Positions 54,447 through 63,253 of a stretch of DNA of 64,000 bases are shown one piece after another. The position numbers and the translations under genes are program-made. Origin of the DNA: Corynebacterium durum (lineage in GTDB: Bacteria > Actinomycetota > Actinomycetes > Mycobacteriales > Mycobacteriaceae); contig NZ_CP047200.1 in assembly GCF_030408675.1 (NCBI RefSeq), forward strand, positions 1,674,001-1,738,000, read 5' to 3'. The notes under the pieces are model-generated. The model worked only from the letters and a program-made list of their open reading frames with translations, searched no databases and was not told where the DNA came from. The number at the start of each line of letters is the position of its first letter. Position 1 is the first letter of the stretch.

Positions 54447-55884
54447 AATGCTGATAGTGCGTATCGCGGAGTAGTTGGTCAACATCCCATGCAGTTTCAA
54501 TCGCATCAGCGATCATGTCAAGCTGCTGTTCGCGCTGTACCGCAAACGAGGTATCGGTGCTCAGCACAAAACCATCCTTGTTGCAGTAATCAGCAACCCA
54601 GCGCAAAAACTCGCGCCGTGCGGCATCGTTTTCCATATGTCCATGGCGATGCGTGCCACGCAGATTGTCGCGCGCACTGCCTTCATCACCAATCCACGGA
54701 TCCTCGGTGGTGCGGGTCACCCGACCATGATGCACCTCGTACGCCCCACCATCATGCCTGATCAGCGTCTTATCGGGGTGGAACGTGATATCTGCGTCGA
54801 AAAGCCCAAGACCAGCTACAGGCTCGGATGAACCAGATTCAACCGGATCAACAAGAGACGCGCACATCATCTGATATCCACCACAAATGCCCACAACAGG
54901 TCCGCGACGCGCACATATGGCGTCAGCCAAACCTTGGTCTCGCAGCCAGCGCAGATCAGAGATCGTCGCCTTGGAACCCGGAATAACAACCAGATCAGCC
55001 TCGGCAACAGCATCGGGATCCACCGTCCACGTCACTGTCACCCCTGGTTCGCACGCCAGCGCTTCCACATCAGTGGCGTTAGACACCCGAGGCAGCCGAA
55101 TAGCAGCCACCCGCAGCCGCTGCGTCCCCAACGCGGCGGTGGACGGACCGACCGATGCCCCCACATGGGATTGCAACGAATCCTCCGCATCAATCCACAG
55201 GCCCTCAAGATACGGCAACACCGCCACTGTAGGCACCCCGGTCATCTCCTCCAAGGACACCAAACCCGGCTCAAGAATGGACTGATCCCCGCGGAATTTA
55301 TTGATCACAAAGCCCTTAATCCTGGTGCGATCAGCCGACGACACAATCTGATGCGTGCCAAACAAATGAGCCAACACTCCCCCACGGTCAATATCGCCCA
55401 CCACATACACCGGCATATCGCAGGCTTCCGCAAGACCGAAGTTAGCCACATCCGTGTCGCGGAGATTAATTTCTGCAGGTGAACCGGCACCTTCACACAC
55501 CACGACGTCGAAACGCGACTCCAACTCACGCAAACATGATGCTGCTACGGTACGTAGATGAGTTCGGTGCTCAATATACGAACGGGCACTGACAGAACCG
55601 ACCGCATGCCCGCGCACGACCAACTGTGATGTCCGATCCGATCCGGGTTTGAGCAAAATGGGGTTAAAATCCACACTGGGTTCCAGCCCGCAGGCCGCAG
55701 CTTGCAGAGCCTGCGCACGACCAATTTCACCACCATCAGGGCATACTGCCGAATTATTAGACATGTTCTGTGCCTTAAACGGTGCGACTTTTATGCCACG
55801 ACGCGCCAGCGCACGACACAATCCAGCGACAATAACAGATTTACCGGCATCGGATGTGGTGCCCGCAATAAGAAAAGCCGGCAC
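54445..55884 (-). CDS. cobQ: Cobyric acid synthase (CobQ/CbiP)
   Basis: A 479-residue glutamine amidotransferase that amidates the b, d, e and g side chains of adenosylcobyrinic acid diamide. N-terminal [81 protein letters not shown]; glutaminase domain with nucleophile Cys in [11 protein letters not shown]. Starts directly at the end of map, so probably in one transcript, and away from the other cob genes. Confidence 0.95.
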   Translation of the reverse strand: MPAFLIAGTTSDAGKSVIVAGLCRALARRGIKVAPFKAQNMSNNSAVCPDGGEIGRAQALQAAACGLEPSVDFNPILLKPGSDRTSQLVVRGHAVGSVSARSYIEHRTHLRTVAASCLRELESRFDVVVCEGAGSPAEINLRDTDVANFGLAEACDMPVYVVGDIDRGGVLAHLFGTHQIVSSADRTRIKGFVINKFRGDQSILEPGLVSLEEMTGVPTVAVLPYLEGLWIDAEDSLQSHVGASVGPSTAALGTQRLRVAAIRLPRVSNATDVEALACEPGVTVTWTVDPDAVAEADLVVIPGSKATISDLRWLRDQGLADAICARRGPVVGICGGYQMMCASLVDPVESGSSEPVAGLGLFDADITFHPDKTLIRHDGGAYEVHHGRVTRTTEDPWIGDEGSARDNLRGTHRHGHMENDAARREFLRWVADYCNKDGFVLSTDTSFAVQREQQLDMIADAIETAWDVDQLLRDTHYQH

Positions 55885-56760
55885 CTATACGTCCTCGTCT
55901 GGAATGGTGAGGATCTCATTACCGTCGTCAGTGATAACAATAGTGTGCTCAAATTGGGCAGTGAACTTTCCGTCTCTATTCACCACGGTCCAGCCGTCAT
56001 CCCAAATATCGTAAGGAAGTTCACCGAGGTTGATCATCGGCTCAATGGTGAGCGTCATGCCAGGTTCAAGCAGGTCAGTATACATATCGCTATCATAATG
56101 CAGCACCACCAGACCATTATGGAAGGTCGGCCCCACACCGTGCCCAGTGAAATCACGCACAACGTTATAACCAAAACGCTTAGCGTAGGACTCAATCACC
56201 CGACCAATAACATTAATTTCTCGACCAGGTTTTGCCGCCTTAATCCCACGCATTGTTGCCTCACGAGTACGCTCAACCAACAAGCGATGTTCCTCCGATA
56301 CATCACCCGCGAGAAATGTCGCATTCGTATCGCCATGCACGCCATTCTTATATGCGGTGACATCGATATTCACAATGTCTCCATCTTGAATCACAGTTGT
56401 GTCAGGAATACCGTGACACACCACCTCATTCAGTGACGTACAACAGCTTTTAGTAAAACCCCGATACCCCAGTGTCGACGGGTATGCACCATGATCACAC
56501 ATGTACTCATGGGCGAGCCGATCGAGCTCGTCCGTGGTTACACCAGGTTCCACCGCACGACCAGCCACAACCAACGCATTCGCCGCAATTTTCGACGCCT
56601 CGCGCATCGCCTCAATCACTTCTGGCGACTGCACCACTGGCTCGCCCATGGCCTCCTGTACCGTGTCCTTCCACACGTATTCAGGGCAGTCAATCTGTTC
56701 AGGAACAGTACGAATAGGAGTGGGTTTACCAGGGATAAGACGGGCGCGGGAGTTCGACAT
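55885..56760 (-). CDS. map: Methionine aminopeptidase type I with N-terminal extension
   Basis: A 291-residue MetAP removing initiator methionine. Metal ligands lie in [20 protein letters not shown] (Asp pair), [11 protein letters not shown] (His), TIEPM (Glu) and AQFEHTIVI (Glu). The first 40 residues ([16 protein letters not shown]) are the Pro-rich extension of the actinobacterial MapB form. TACAAT lies exactly 7 nt before the ATG, indicating a leaderless message. Confidence 0.95.
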   Translation of the reverse strand: MSNSRARLIPGKPTPIRTVPEQIDCPEYVWKDTVQEAMGEPVVQSPEVIEAMREASKIAANALVVAGRAVEPGVTTDELDRLAHEYMCDHGAYPSTLGYRGFTKSCCTSLNEVVCHGIPDTTVIQDGDIVNIDVTAYKNGVHGDTNATFLAGDVSEEHRLLVERTREATMRGIKAAKPGREINVIGRVIESYAKRFGYNVVRDFTGHGVGPTFHNGLVVLHYDSDMYTDLLEPGMTLTIEPMINLGELPYDIWDDGWTVVNRDGKFTAQFEHTIVITDDGNEILTIPDEDV

Positions 56761-56767
56761 AGCTTCT

Positions 56768-56773
56768 ATTGTA
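56768..56773 (-). promoter_or_regulatory. -10 element of map
   Basis: TACAAT on the minus strand, 7 nt before the ATG at 56760, with no ribosome binding site between them. Confidence 0.65.
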
Positions 56774-56900
56774 TCCGCTTTGTATTCATGTGCTGCAGCC
56801 CAGGTGACGATTTCAGGTGACGCTCCAAGCCAGTAGCTGTAGCCCCAATATTTTCACCCCCGATACCCCTTATCCAACGACGCTACGGCGTATGGGAGCC

Positions 56901-56906
56901 TACGCT
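56901..56906 (+). promoter_or_regulatory. -10 element of the CMD-domain gene
   Basis: TACGCT lies 7 nt before the ATG at 56914. The hexamer is a weaker match than TACAAT, but the spacing repeats that of other genes in the window. Confidence 0.45.
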
Positions 56907-56913
56907 CGGGGGC

Positions 56914-57672
56914 ATGCCTATTAGCGAAGAAGCAATCCAATACTTCAAAGAACTTTTCCACGAGCGCAAGTCCCGTTTCCATACTCTCGACCCTGAACTC
57001 GGGGAGATCTACGTCAATTTTGCCTACGGCGAAGTAATCACAAGCTCCACAAGGATTGACACCCACACGCGGCTCATGTTGCACCTCGCAGCACTGGTGT
57101 CCAGTGGCGGCGAAGAAATGTACAAAGTCATGCTGGAAGGCGCCCTGAACGTGGGGGTCAGCGCGGTAGAAATCAAGGAAATTCTGTACCAAGCGGTGGC
57201 CTACGTGGGCATGGGGCGCATTTATGACTTCCTCCGAATCACCAACAACGAACTGATGCGCCGCGACGAAAAGCTGCCCTTACCGGCACAATCAACCACC
57301 ACTCGGGAAACCCGGATGGAGGAAGGCGATAAAATCCTTCGCACCATATTCGGCGACGAGGCTATTGACGCCACAGCGACCAACACCCCCGACGATCAAC
57401 AGGTCATGCTCAACTTTCTGCGCGGAAACTGCTTTGGCGACATTTACACGCGCTCTGGTATTGACATCAAAACTCGGGAACTACTCACGCTGGTGATGCT
57501 GGTGTCCATGGGTGGGTGCGAAGCGCAACTGCGTGGTCATATCAACGGCAACCTCAACGTGGGGAATGACCGCGCGCTCCTCATCGAAACAATCATCCAA
57601 CTTTTGCCACTGATCGGATATCCGCGCACACTCAACGGACTCCGTGTAGTCACAGAGAACACTAACTCCTAA
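56914..57672 (+). CDS. Two-domain carboxymuconolactone-decarboxylase-like protein
   Basis: A 252-residue protein with two CMD/AhpD-fold repeats: residues about 25-115 (THTRLMLHLAALVSSGGEEM, EIKEILYQAVAYVGMGRIY) and about 145-250 (KTRELLTLVMLVSMGGCEAQLRGH, LLIETIIQLLPLIGYPRTLNG). The CxxC pair of peroxidase-type AhpD is absent; only one Cys is in the second domain, so peroxide reduction is unlikely. Related stand-alone genes act as gamma-carboxymuconolactone decarboxylases or are uncharacterised. Confidence 0.85.
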   Translation: MPISEEAIQYFKELFHERKSRFHTLDPELGEIYVNFAYGEVITSSTRIDTHTRLMLHLAALVSSGGEEMYKVMLEGALNVGVSAVEIKEILYQAVAYVGMGRIYDFLRITNNELMRRDEKLPLPAQSTTTRETRMEEGDKILRTIFGDEAIDATATNTPDDQQVMLNFLRGNCFGDIYTRSGIDIKTRELLTLVMLVSMGGCEAQLRGHINGNLNVGNDRALLIETIIQLLPLIGYPRTLNGLRVVTENTNS

Positions 57673-58713
57673 CTACGAATAATCGGCGAATACCCTTTGG
57701 GCACGCCCGTCCAGTGTGATGTAACCACCATGCGGCACAATCCACTGGGGTCGGGTGTGCCCAAAGGGAACACCAAAACAGACCACAGCGTCGTCTGTAT
57801 ACCTAGCTATCTGCTCCAGGACAATGTCACGATGCTTGTCCCGTAAGCGGCGACGTTCATCAACATCGGGGCGGAATGTGAAGTCACTGACCGGTGGTCG
57901 AGCGACCATGATGCCGCGCACAATGTTAAAAAGTCCGCGTTCACCCAGAGCCCGAATGGTCATGGTAAGGTCCAGTTCAGTAGGCATTTCCTCACTGGAT
58001 TCCAAGAGCACAATCGTATCCTGCAGATCCTCTAGGGCAGGCAAGCGATCAGCGAGCGCCAACTGGGTAAGCACCTGGATACAGCCACCCCAGGTACGAC
58101 CACGTACCGTTTTTTCTGGCCCTATCCATGTCCACGGTTCCGCCACTTCCCGCTCGCCAAAGTTCGTCAACGCGGCTGGGTCTGCCCAATCAACGCCAAA
58201 ATCCTCAGACTCACCAGGGTTAGTCAGCTCTAACTCCCCACCGGTGATCAAGGCTGCACGAAGCGAATCAGCATGAATTGCATCAACAAAGGGCCCTGGA
58301 CCAAGCTGCACCTGAGTAGAGCCGCCATAAAAGCTTGTAATTCCCTGCTGTCATAACCAATTGTGCAGGTTGGTGTTGTCACTATAGCCAATGAAAATCT
58401 TAGGATTGTCATGTATCAGTTGTGCGTCCAAATGTGGAATGACCGTAATCTGATCTGTCCCACCAATGGTGGCCAGCACAGCTTTTATATCAGGGTCCGC
58501 AAAGGCACTGTTGATATCCTGCGCACGGTGCTGTGGCGAGGCGTCAATAAGCCGGGTTGTAGGAAACTCGACAGGAATCAGTCCAGTGAGATCTTTAAGT
58601 CGAAGCATCGCTTGCTCATGCACGGCCGGTGCTACAGCAGGTGCCGCAAATGACGGCGACAACACTGCGACCCGATCACCTGGTGATGCCTTAACCGGAA
58701 CCCGTAATGACAT
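57673..58713 (-). pseudogene. ldcA: LD-carboxypeptidase (peptidase S66) interrupted by an in-frame TGA
   Basis: Read through, this is a 346-residue S66 muramoyl-tetrapeptide carboxypeptidase starting MSLRVPVKASPGDRVAVLSP. The nucleophile Ser is in FIGYSDNTNLHNWL; codon 121 (58353-58351) is TGA; the frame then continues as QQGITSFYGGSTQVQLGPGP to the catalytic Glu region LLESSEEMP and His in FGHTRPQWIV. Relatives commonly have Trp after the NxL at this place, and TGG to TGA is one base. As written, the product ends before Glu and His and should be inactive. TATACT lies 6 nt before the ATG. Confidence 0.88.
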
Positions 58714-58755
58714 GCACAGAGTATAACACCCCCGAATGGTTAGCACTTTTTCATA

Positions 58756-58761
58756 TATACT
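58756..58761 (+). promoter_or_regulatory. -10 element of the SUKH-like gene
   Basis: TATACT lies 7 nt before the ATG at 58769 and faces the ldcA TATACT (58725-58720) on the other strand, making a compact divergent promoter. Confidence 0.65.
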
Positions 58762-58768
58762 CGTGTGC

Positions 58769-59401
58769 ATGCCCACCGTCGTGTCCGAATACCTGGCGAT
58801 ATTACGCAAAAACTTCAACGAAGATGACCGCGAAAGCTTTGCCCACGTAACTGGTGCCACTGACAATGACCTGGCACGCGTGCTCGCAGTCTATCCAGAT
58901 ACCCCTGAGGAGTTTCAACAGCTTCTCAAGCAGGTTGATGGCACATGGGGACGCGACTACGGTAACCATGAGGTGTTGGTATACATGTTCGCCTCAGATT
59001 TGGGCGCAGAGGAAACAGAAACCGGGGATTATAACTATCCTTATTTCATGAACTCATGCGAACAAATACTCGACGAAAGAGATGACAGTTCCATTGTTGA
59101 TATGTACGGTGACGACGCCATAGAAGACGGTGATGTTGACGTGGATCCCCAAATTGATCCCACAATTCCCATGTCTCAGCGTTTGCAATTTGCCAACTGC
59201 ATGAATAATGGTGGAACATCCCAACTCTACATTGATTTTAACCCCACTAGCAGGGGCGTTTCAGGTCAGATTATCTGCTACGTGCACGACCCCGACGCAT
59301 GTATCGTGCTTACCCCTTGCTTTTCTGACTTTTTACAAAAACACATCGATTCATCCTGTTCGTTTCTTCCCTATAATTACGAACTTGATGAATCCGACTA
59401 A
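58769..59401 (+). CDS. SMI1/KNR4 (SUKH)-like protein, possible immunity protein
   Basis: A 210-residue acidic protein (many Asp and Glu). The early part (ATDNDLARVLAVYPDTPEEF, QQLLKQVDGTWGRDYG) and YPYFMNSCEQILDE with the C-terminal CFSDFLQKHID are the SUKH pattern. SUKH proteins are often immunity proteins of polymorphic toxins; others have housekeeping roles. No toxin is visible beside it. ATG at 58769 is chosen over 58736 because the promoter hexamer lies between them. Confidence 0.7.
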   Translation: MPTVVSEYLAILRKNFNEDDRESFAHVTGATDNDLARVLAVYPDTPEEFQQLLKQVDGTWGRDYGNHEVLVYMFASDLGAEETETGDYNYPYFMNSCEQILDERDDSSIVDMYGDDAIEDGDVDVDPQIDPTIPMSQRLQFANCMNNGGTSQLYIDFNPTSRGVSGQIICYVHDPDACIVLTPCFSDFLQKHIDSSCSFLPYNYELDESD

Positions 59402-59525
59402 CAACCAACGACCAACCGAGAGGAACAGCCATAATCGTGGGATGGCGATGAAGAAGTAATCACAAGGAAGCATCCCCAAGCAACCAGCCGACCCGACACC
59501 TACACAAAAGGATAATGGCAACACT

Positions 59526-60032
59526 GTGAACAACTTCGTCGAACAATATACTAGGCTCGCCACTGAAGAGCAGCGTGAGAACTTCCTGGTCGGATACAAC
59601 AATGATAACGAAGAACCTTTTAACGACGATGAAGTCGACATCCTCCTTCGTGACCTTCACTCCACCAGCGAACCCTTCTTCAAAGTAGCTATTATTAACT
59701 GCCTTGCGCGAAACTCTAATTCTTTCTTTATTAAAAACGCCTTGATTGCCCTTATCAGCGATATGAGCGAGGACGAACTCGTCCTGTCCCACGCCGCCCA
59801 AGATTTACGCTGGTATAGGCTTGATGCAGATGACTACCAAGTAGTGTTTGATGCACTCGTTGAATACCACGGCAAAGAGCGGTATGAAAACTGCACCTCC
59901 AGCCTCATCCGCATCCTTTACCGCAATAGGAAAAAGGGCGCTCTACCGTACTTATTGGAACTACGGTCACGCGGCTTCTACCAGGGGGTTTATTGGGTAG
60001 ATAACGCTGAGTTGGAGCAGCCCCTGCTCTGA
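59526..60032 (+). CDS. Acidic helical protein of unknown function, possibly HEAT-like
   Basis: A 168-residue protein, GTG start with AAGGA about 14 bases upstream. It is made of short amphipathic helices (VDILLRDLHSTSEPFFKVAIINCLARN; FIKNALIALISDMSEDELVL; YQVVFDALVEYHG) that look like HEAT-type repeats. I do not recognise a family. Size, acidity and place after the SUKH-like gene fit an immunity-type gene, but this is inference. Ends before a pair of large hairpins. Confidence 0.55.
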   Translation: MNNFVEQYTRLATEEQRENFLVGYNNDNEEPFNDDEVDILLRDLHSTSEPFFKVAIINCLARNSNSFFIKNALIALISDMSEDELVLSHAAQDLRWYRLDADDYQVVFDALVEYHGKERYENCTSSLIRILYRNRKKGALPYLLELRSRGFYQGVYWVDNAELEQPLL

Positions 60033-60047
60033 TCTCACCAAAAGAAA

Positions 60048-60115
60048 GCATAAGGCGGTGTGCCCTCTACTGCACACCGCCTTATGCTTATGTGCCCTTC
60101 ACCGGGCACATAAGC
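60048..60115. terminator. Double hairpin between convergent genes
   Basis: Stem 1 is a 16-bp perfect inverted repeat (60048-60063 with 60072-60087). Stem 2 is 12 bp (60086-60097 with 60104-60115) and shares two bases with stem 1. On the minus strand the sequence after stem 1 is T-rich, so it can end the secreted-protein transcript; stem 1 also follows the plus-strand gene. Confidence 0.8.
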
Positions 60116-60118
60116 ATT

Positions 60119-61066
60119 CTACTTACCAAAACCATTCGGATAGGGGCGAGCGTTAAGAGCTGCATCACTATCAAGAACTTTTCGGTTAGCATTTCCGTTA
60201 TCAACCGCTGCGGTTCGCTCTACGCTTTTCGCGCCGGCCGCGTTAACAACCTCAAGGCGCTGATACTCGCGCGGCAGCTTCAATTCACGTTGGGTATGGT
60301 GCACAAAGTGCTGAGCAACACCCCAGTTAATAACGGATTGCGCATCGTACTCAAGAGATTGCTGGTCACCTTTTCCTAGCTGATCACGAACACTCTTGAG
60401 GAAAGTAAGCGCCTCATCATTTTTCTGCAACCGTGCGCCTTTGTTGGTGCGCTGGCCTTCAACACCAACAGGGTTCAGGGTGTGTTCCCGCACATCCGCG
60501 TGCCCCTCATCCAGCACCTTGGCGGCCTTCTCTGTTTCGGCCTTATCAACGCCGACTTTGTTCAAGTCCAGTTCTCGTGCTGCCGAGTTTCCCTCAGCCC
60601 GCAGTAGCGAGAGCATGAAACGAGCCTTCGCCCAGGACGCGGCATCGTTACTTTTCGCCTCCGCAAGCTTCATCGGCTCCACATCTCCACCCTTGGCTGC
60701 ACCATTAAGCTGCCCTGTTGCTGCAAGCGCAAAGCTTTCCCGAACTTTGTACACGGCATAGGTGATGTTGAGTTCCTTGTAATATTTCTGAACATCCGGC
60801 GCTGGTGTGATAAAAAACTCATCCGTCCACACCTTTGGTGCCTGCGCAGCAGCTGGTGCGGATGCCTCTGATACAGGCGCGGCTGGCGCGCTTGGTGCCA
60901 CAGATGGAGCTGGCGCAGCCGCAGCGCTACCAACAATTCCTCCCCCAGTTAACCCCAGCGAGACAACTCCAGCACATCCGATAACCGCTGTTGAGACACC
61001 GCGGAGCATTGCCGATGTTGCAACAGCGACGACACTGCGTGTCACGGCGCTTTGCGTGTGGATCAT
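60119..61066 (-). CDS. Secreted protein of unknown function
   Basis: A 315-residue exported protein. The N-terminus MIHTQSAVTRSVVAVATSAM leads into a long hydrophobic core and GSAAAAPAPS, a Sec signal with probable cut near residue 50, then a Pro/Ala-rich linker (APSAPAAPVSEASAPAAAQ). The body is Lys/Glu/Ala-rich helical with no Cys and ends NARPYPNGFGK. AAGGAGG precedes the ATG at 61066. No family recognised. Confidence 0.7.
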   Translation of the reverse strand: MIHTQSAVTRSVVAVATSAMLRGVSTAVIGCAGVVSLGLTGGGIVGSAAAAPAPSVAPSAPAAPVSEASAPAAAQAPKVWTDEFFITPAPDVQKYYKELNITYAVYKVRESFALAATGQLNGAAKGGDVEPMKLAEAKSNDAASWAKARFMLSLLRAEGNSAARELDLNKVGVDKAETEKAAKVLDEGHADVREHTLNPVGVEGQRTNKGARLQKNDEALTFLKSVRDQLGKGDQQSLEYDAQSVINWGVAQHFVHHTQRELKLPREYQRLEVVNAAGAKSVERTAAVDNGNANRKVLDSDAALNARPYPNGFGK

Positions 61067-61338
61067 GACCACCCTCCTTGGGGAAAACCTGAACGGAAGA
61101 ACAATAAGGGCTGAAGCTACGACTCTAACATACCCGATTTCGGCAGCGTCCGGCACCCTACAAGGACGGTAGTGACGCCCATGACAAGCCGAGTACCGTA
61201 CAGCACGCTTTAGGTAATCTCATTATTAGTTTCTACAATTCTTGTAGATATGTCAACAAGAATCATGCACCACACTACCCACGACTCCCTGTGGCATGCT
61301 TATCGACGCCCCGACCACGTCCCCCACATCGTTTGTGC
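61067..61338. promoter_or_regulatory. Upstream region of the secreted protein gene with a 7-3-7 palindrome
   Basis: This 272-bp gap holds TCTACAA-TTC-TTGTAGA (61232-61248), a perfect inverted repeat of 7-bp arms, and on the minus strand TATGTT near 61132, a possible -10 for the gene ending at 60119. I see no gene in it. The palindrome sits about 165 bases upstream of the ATG. Confidence 0.4.
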
Positions 61339-63180
61339 TCACTGCACGCCACCAGTAGCGCTTGTCGTTGCGGCATCAGGCTGGTCTAGGGTTTTGAAAA
61401 ACTGGTCGGTAATGGAAACTGCCGATTGCGAACCTCCACCCAGCACAATCAAGGTGGCAAAGGCAATGTCGTCCCGGTATCCGGTAAACCAGGCGTGTGA
61501 ACCGTTGGAGATCTCCGCCTCACCGGTTTTGCCGTGGACCTCACCGCCTGTCTGCATGCCACGCGCCGTTCCAGAGGTAACCACAGAACGCATCATTTGT
61601 TGCAGGGCGGCAATCGCCTCAGGCGAGGGTGGATCAACCTGAGTATCAACCTTGGTTTCATGCCCGCTGATCAGTACAGGTGTTGGGGTTTTCCCGGCCG
61701 CCGCAGTCGCAGCAACCAACGCCATTCCGAACGGGCTGGCTAGATCGTGCCCCTGTCCGAAACCAGCGTCCACGCGGTCCATGATGTCGTCACCTCCCGA
61801 CACAGACCCAGTCAGAGTATCTAAGCCTTCGATGGTGTAGTCCACTCCAAGGCCAAATTGTTTAGCGTAGTTTTTCAGTTCACCAGGCTTCAAGCGTGAG
61901 GAAATATCAGCAAAAGACGTGTTGCACGATGCCGCAAATGCCGTTTCAAGCGGAACATTCCCACGGGAGAACTGGTTGTAGTTTGTGACAATACGATTGC
62001 CGATATCCATGGTCCCTGGACAGGGAACAATGGTGTCAGGAGTCATCTTCTCACTTTGCATACCTGCGGCAGCTGTAATGATCTTGAAGGTCGAACCTGG
62101 AGGGTACTGCCCCATCAACGCAATATTGCCATCCTCGTCAGCCGTTTCTGTCTGGGCAATAGCCAAAATGTCTCCCGTTGAGGGGCGGATGGCCACCATC
62201 ATCGCTTTCATTCCCTGCCGCGTATCCACGGCCTTTTGTGCCGCTTGCTGCACCTTGTGGTCCAGGCTGATCCGCACTGCCGGGGCTGGTTTGGGCGCGT
62301 GAGTTTCCAGGGCGTCGATAAGCGCGCCATGGGTGTTGACGGCACCAATCTGCCAACCGTTAGCACCTTCAAGGTCGTCATTAACAATCTTTTCCACTCG
62401 GGAGACGATATCTGGCGCAAACGACGGATCCGTGCGCACCATCGCGGCCTCCTGGTTGAAGGTCACAGCAGGCACATCTCCCAGCTGCTGCAAAGCCGCA
62501 CGGCCCGCAGCGTCGCTCAACATAGTGACCGAGTACGGCGATGTGCGTCCCTGAAGATCTTCAGTAAGCTTCTGCGCCGAGACCTGCGGCACTGAATCAT
62601 CCTCAGCCCGTACCGACGCCAATGTTTGGGTTATGCGTTGCACAGTGGTGTCTAGATCATCGGTTTTCCCCGGATCAATGAGCAGACGGTATACCGTGCC
62701 TGGTTGCAGTACAGATGCCCCGTCAGCGGTCACCACATTCGCCCGCTCAGCCGGGAGCGACCGCAATTCAAGATGCTGGTTAGCCCCCAATTTCGGGTGC
62801 AATACACTAGGCTGCCAACGAACCTTCCACTCCCCCTTACTCTTGGACAGATTCATCTCGGTGGAATAAGAAAACGAGCGATCTTTCGGCAAATCCCAGG
62901 TCAACGTATACTTTGCCGTCGCCTGCTGATCACTGGCATTCACCGAATCAACGCTGACTCCAACCCCTTCCGCCTGCAAACCCGAAAATGATCCTGACAA
63001 AATCTGTTCAGCCAACTCGCTGTTATCCGACATGCCAGCCGCAGCCGCCATGTCATTGCGACTGACTGCCTCGAAAAAGTCCTGCACCACTGGATCAACA
63101 TCGTCGGGTTTCGGGGTGCAGCCAGCAACCATACCTGTAACAAACGCCACAACCGTCACCAACACTGATCCACGTCTCAT
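61339..63180 (-). CDS. Penicillin-binding lipoprotein (class B transpeptidase)
   Basis: A 613-residue lipoprotein. Signal MRRGSVLVTVVAFVTGMVAGC has a lipobox with Cys21. Residues about 30-140 are an NTF2-like/MecA-N domain, then a dimerisation part and the transpeptidase with SxxK in PPGSTFKII, SxN in FAASCNTSF and KTG in VHGKTGEAE. It cross-links peptidoglycan outside the membrane. Same locus as Rv2864c near map. TATCTT lies exactly 7 nt before the ATG at 63180; a longer frame is rejected. Confidence 0.93.
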   Translation of the reverse strand: MRRGSVLVTVVAFVTGMVAGCTPKPDDVDPVVQDFFEAVSRNDMAAAAGMSDNSELAEQILSGSFSGLQAEGVGVSVDSVNASDQQATAKYTLTWDLPKDRSFSYSTEMNLSKSKGEWKVRWQPSVLHPKLGANQHLELRSLPAERANVVTADGASVLQPGTVYRLLIDPGKTDDLDTTVQRITQTLASVRAEDDSVPQVSAQKLTEDLQGRTSPYSVTMLSDAAGRAALQQLGDVPAVTFNQEAAMVRTDPSFAPDIVSRVEKIVNDDLEGANGWQIGAVNTHGALIDALETHAPKPAPAVRISLDHKVQQAAQKAVDTRQGMKAMMVAIRPSTGDILAIAQTETADEDGNIALMGQYPPGSTFKIITAAAGMQSEKMTPDTIVPCPGTMDIGNRIVTNYNQFSRGNVPLETAFAASCNTSFADISSRLKPGELKNYAKQFGLGVDYTIEGLDTLTGSVSGGDDIMDRVDAGFGQGHDLASPFGMALVAATAAAGKTPTPVLISGHETKVDTQVDPPSPEAIAALQQMMRSVVTSGTARGMQTGGEVHGKTGEAEISNGSHAWFTGYRDDIAFATLIVLGGGSQSAVSITDQFFKTLDQPDAATTSATGGVQ

Positions 63181-63187
63181 ACGGTCG

Positions 63188-63193
63188 AAGATA
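63188..63193 (-). promoter_or_regulatory. -10 element of the penicillin-binding protein gene
   Basis: TATCTT on the minus strand is followed by 7 nt and the ATG at 63180, again without a ribosome binding site. Confidence 0.55.
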
Positions 63194-63253
63194 ACACCCC
63201 CACGCTGGCGATGCTCGCGCAACACGTGAACGACATAGAAATGGTGCTTCATC

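Noticed and set aside
58351..58353. Selenocysteine insertion at the ldcA TGA
   Set aside because: No selenocysteine element or selenium genes are visible, and the position is not a catalytic residue in the S66 family; a nonsense change is simpler.
59402..59525. Tiny frames between the SUKH-like gene and the next gene
   Set aside because: Only a few codons long, no conserved content; treated as spacer.
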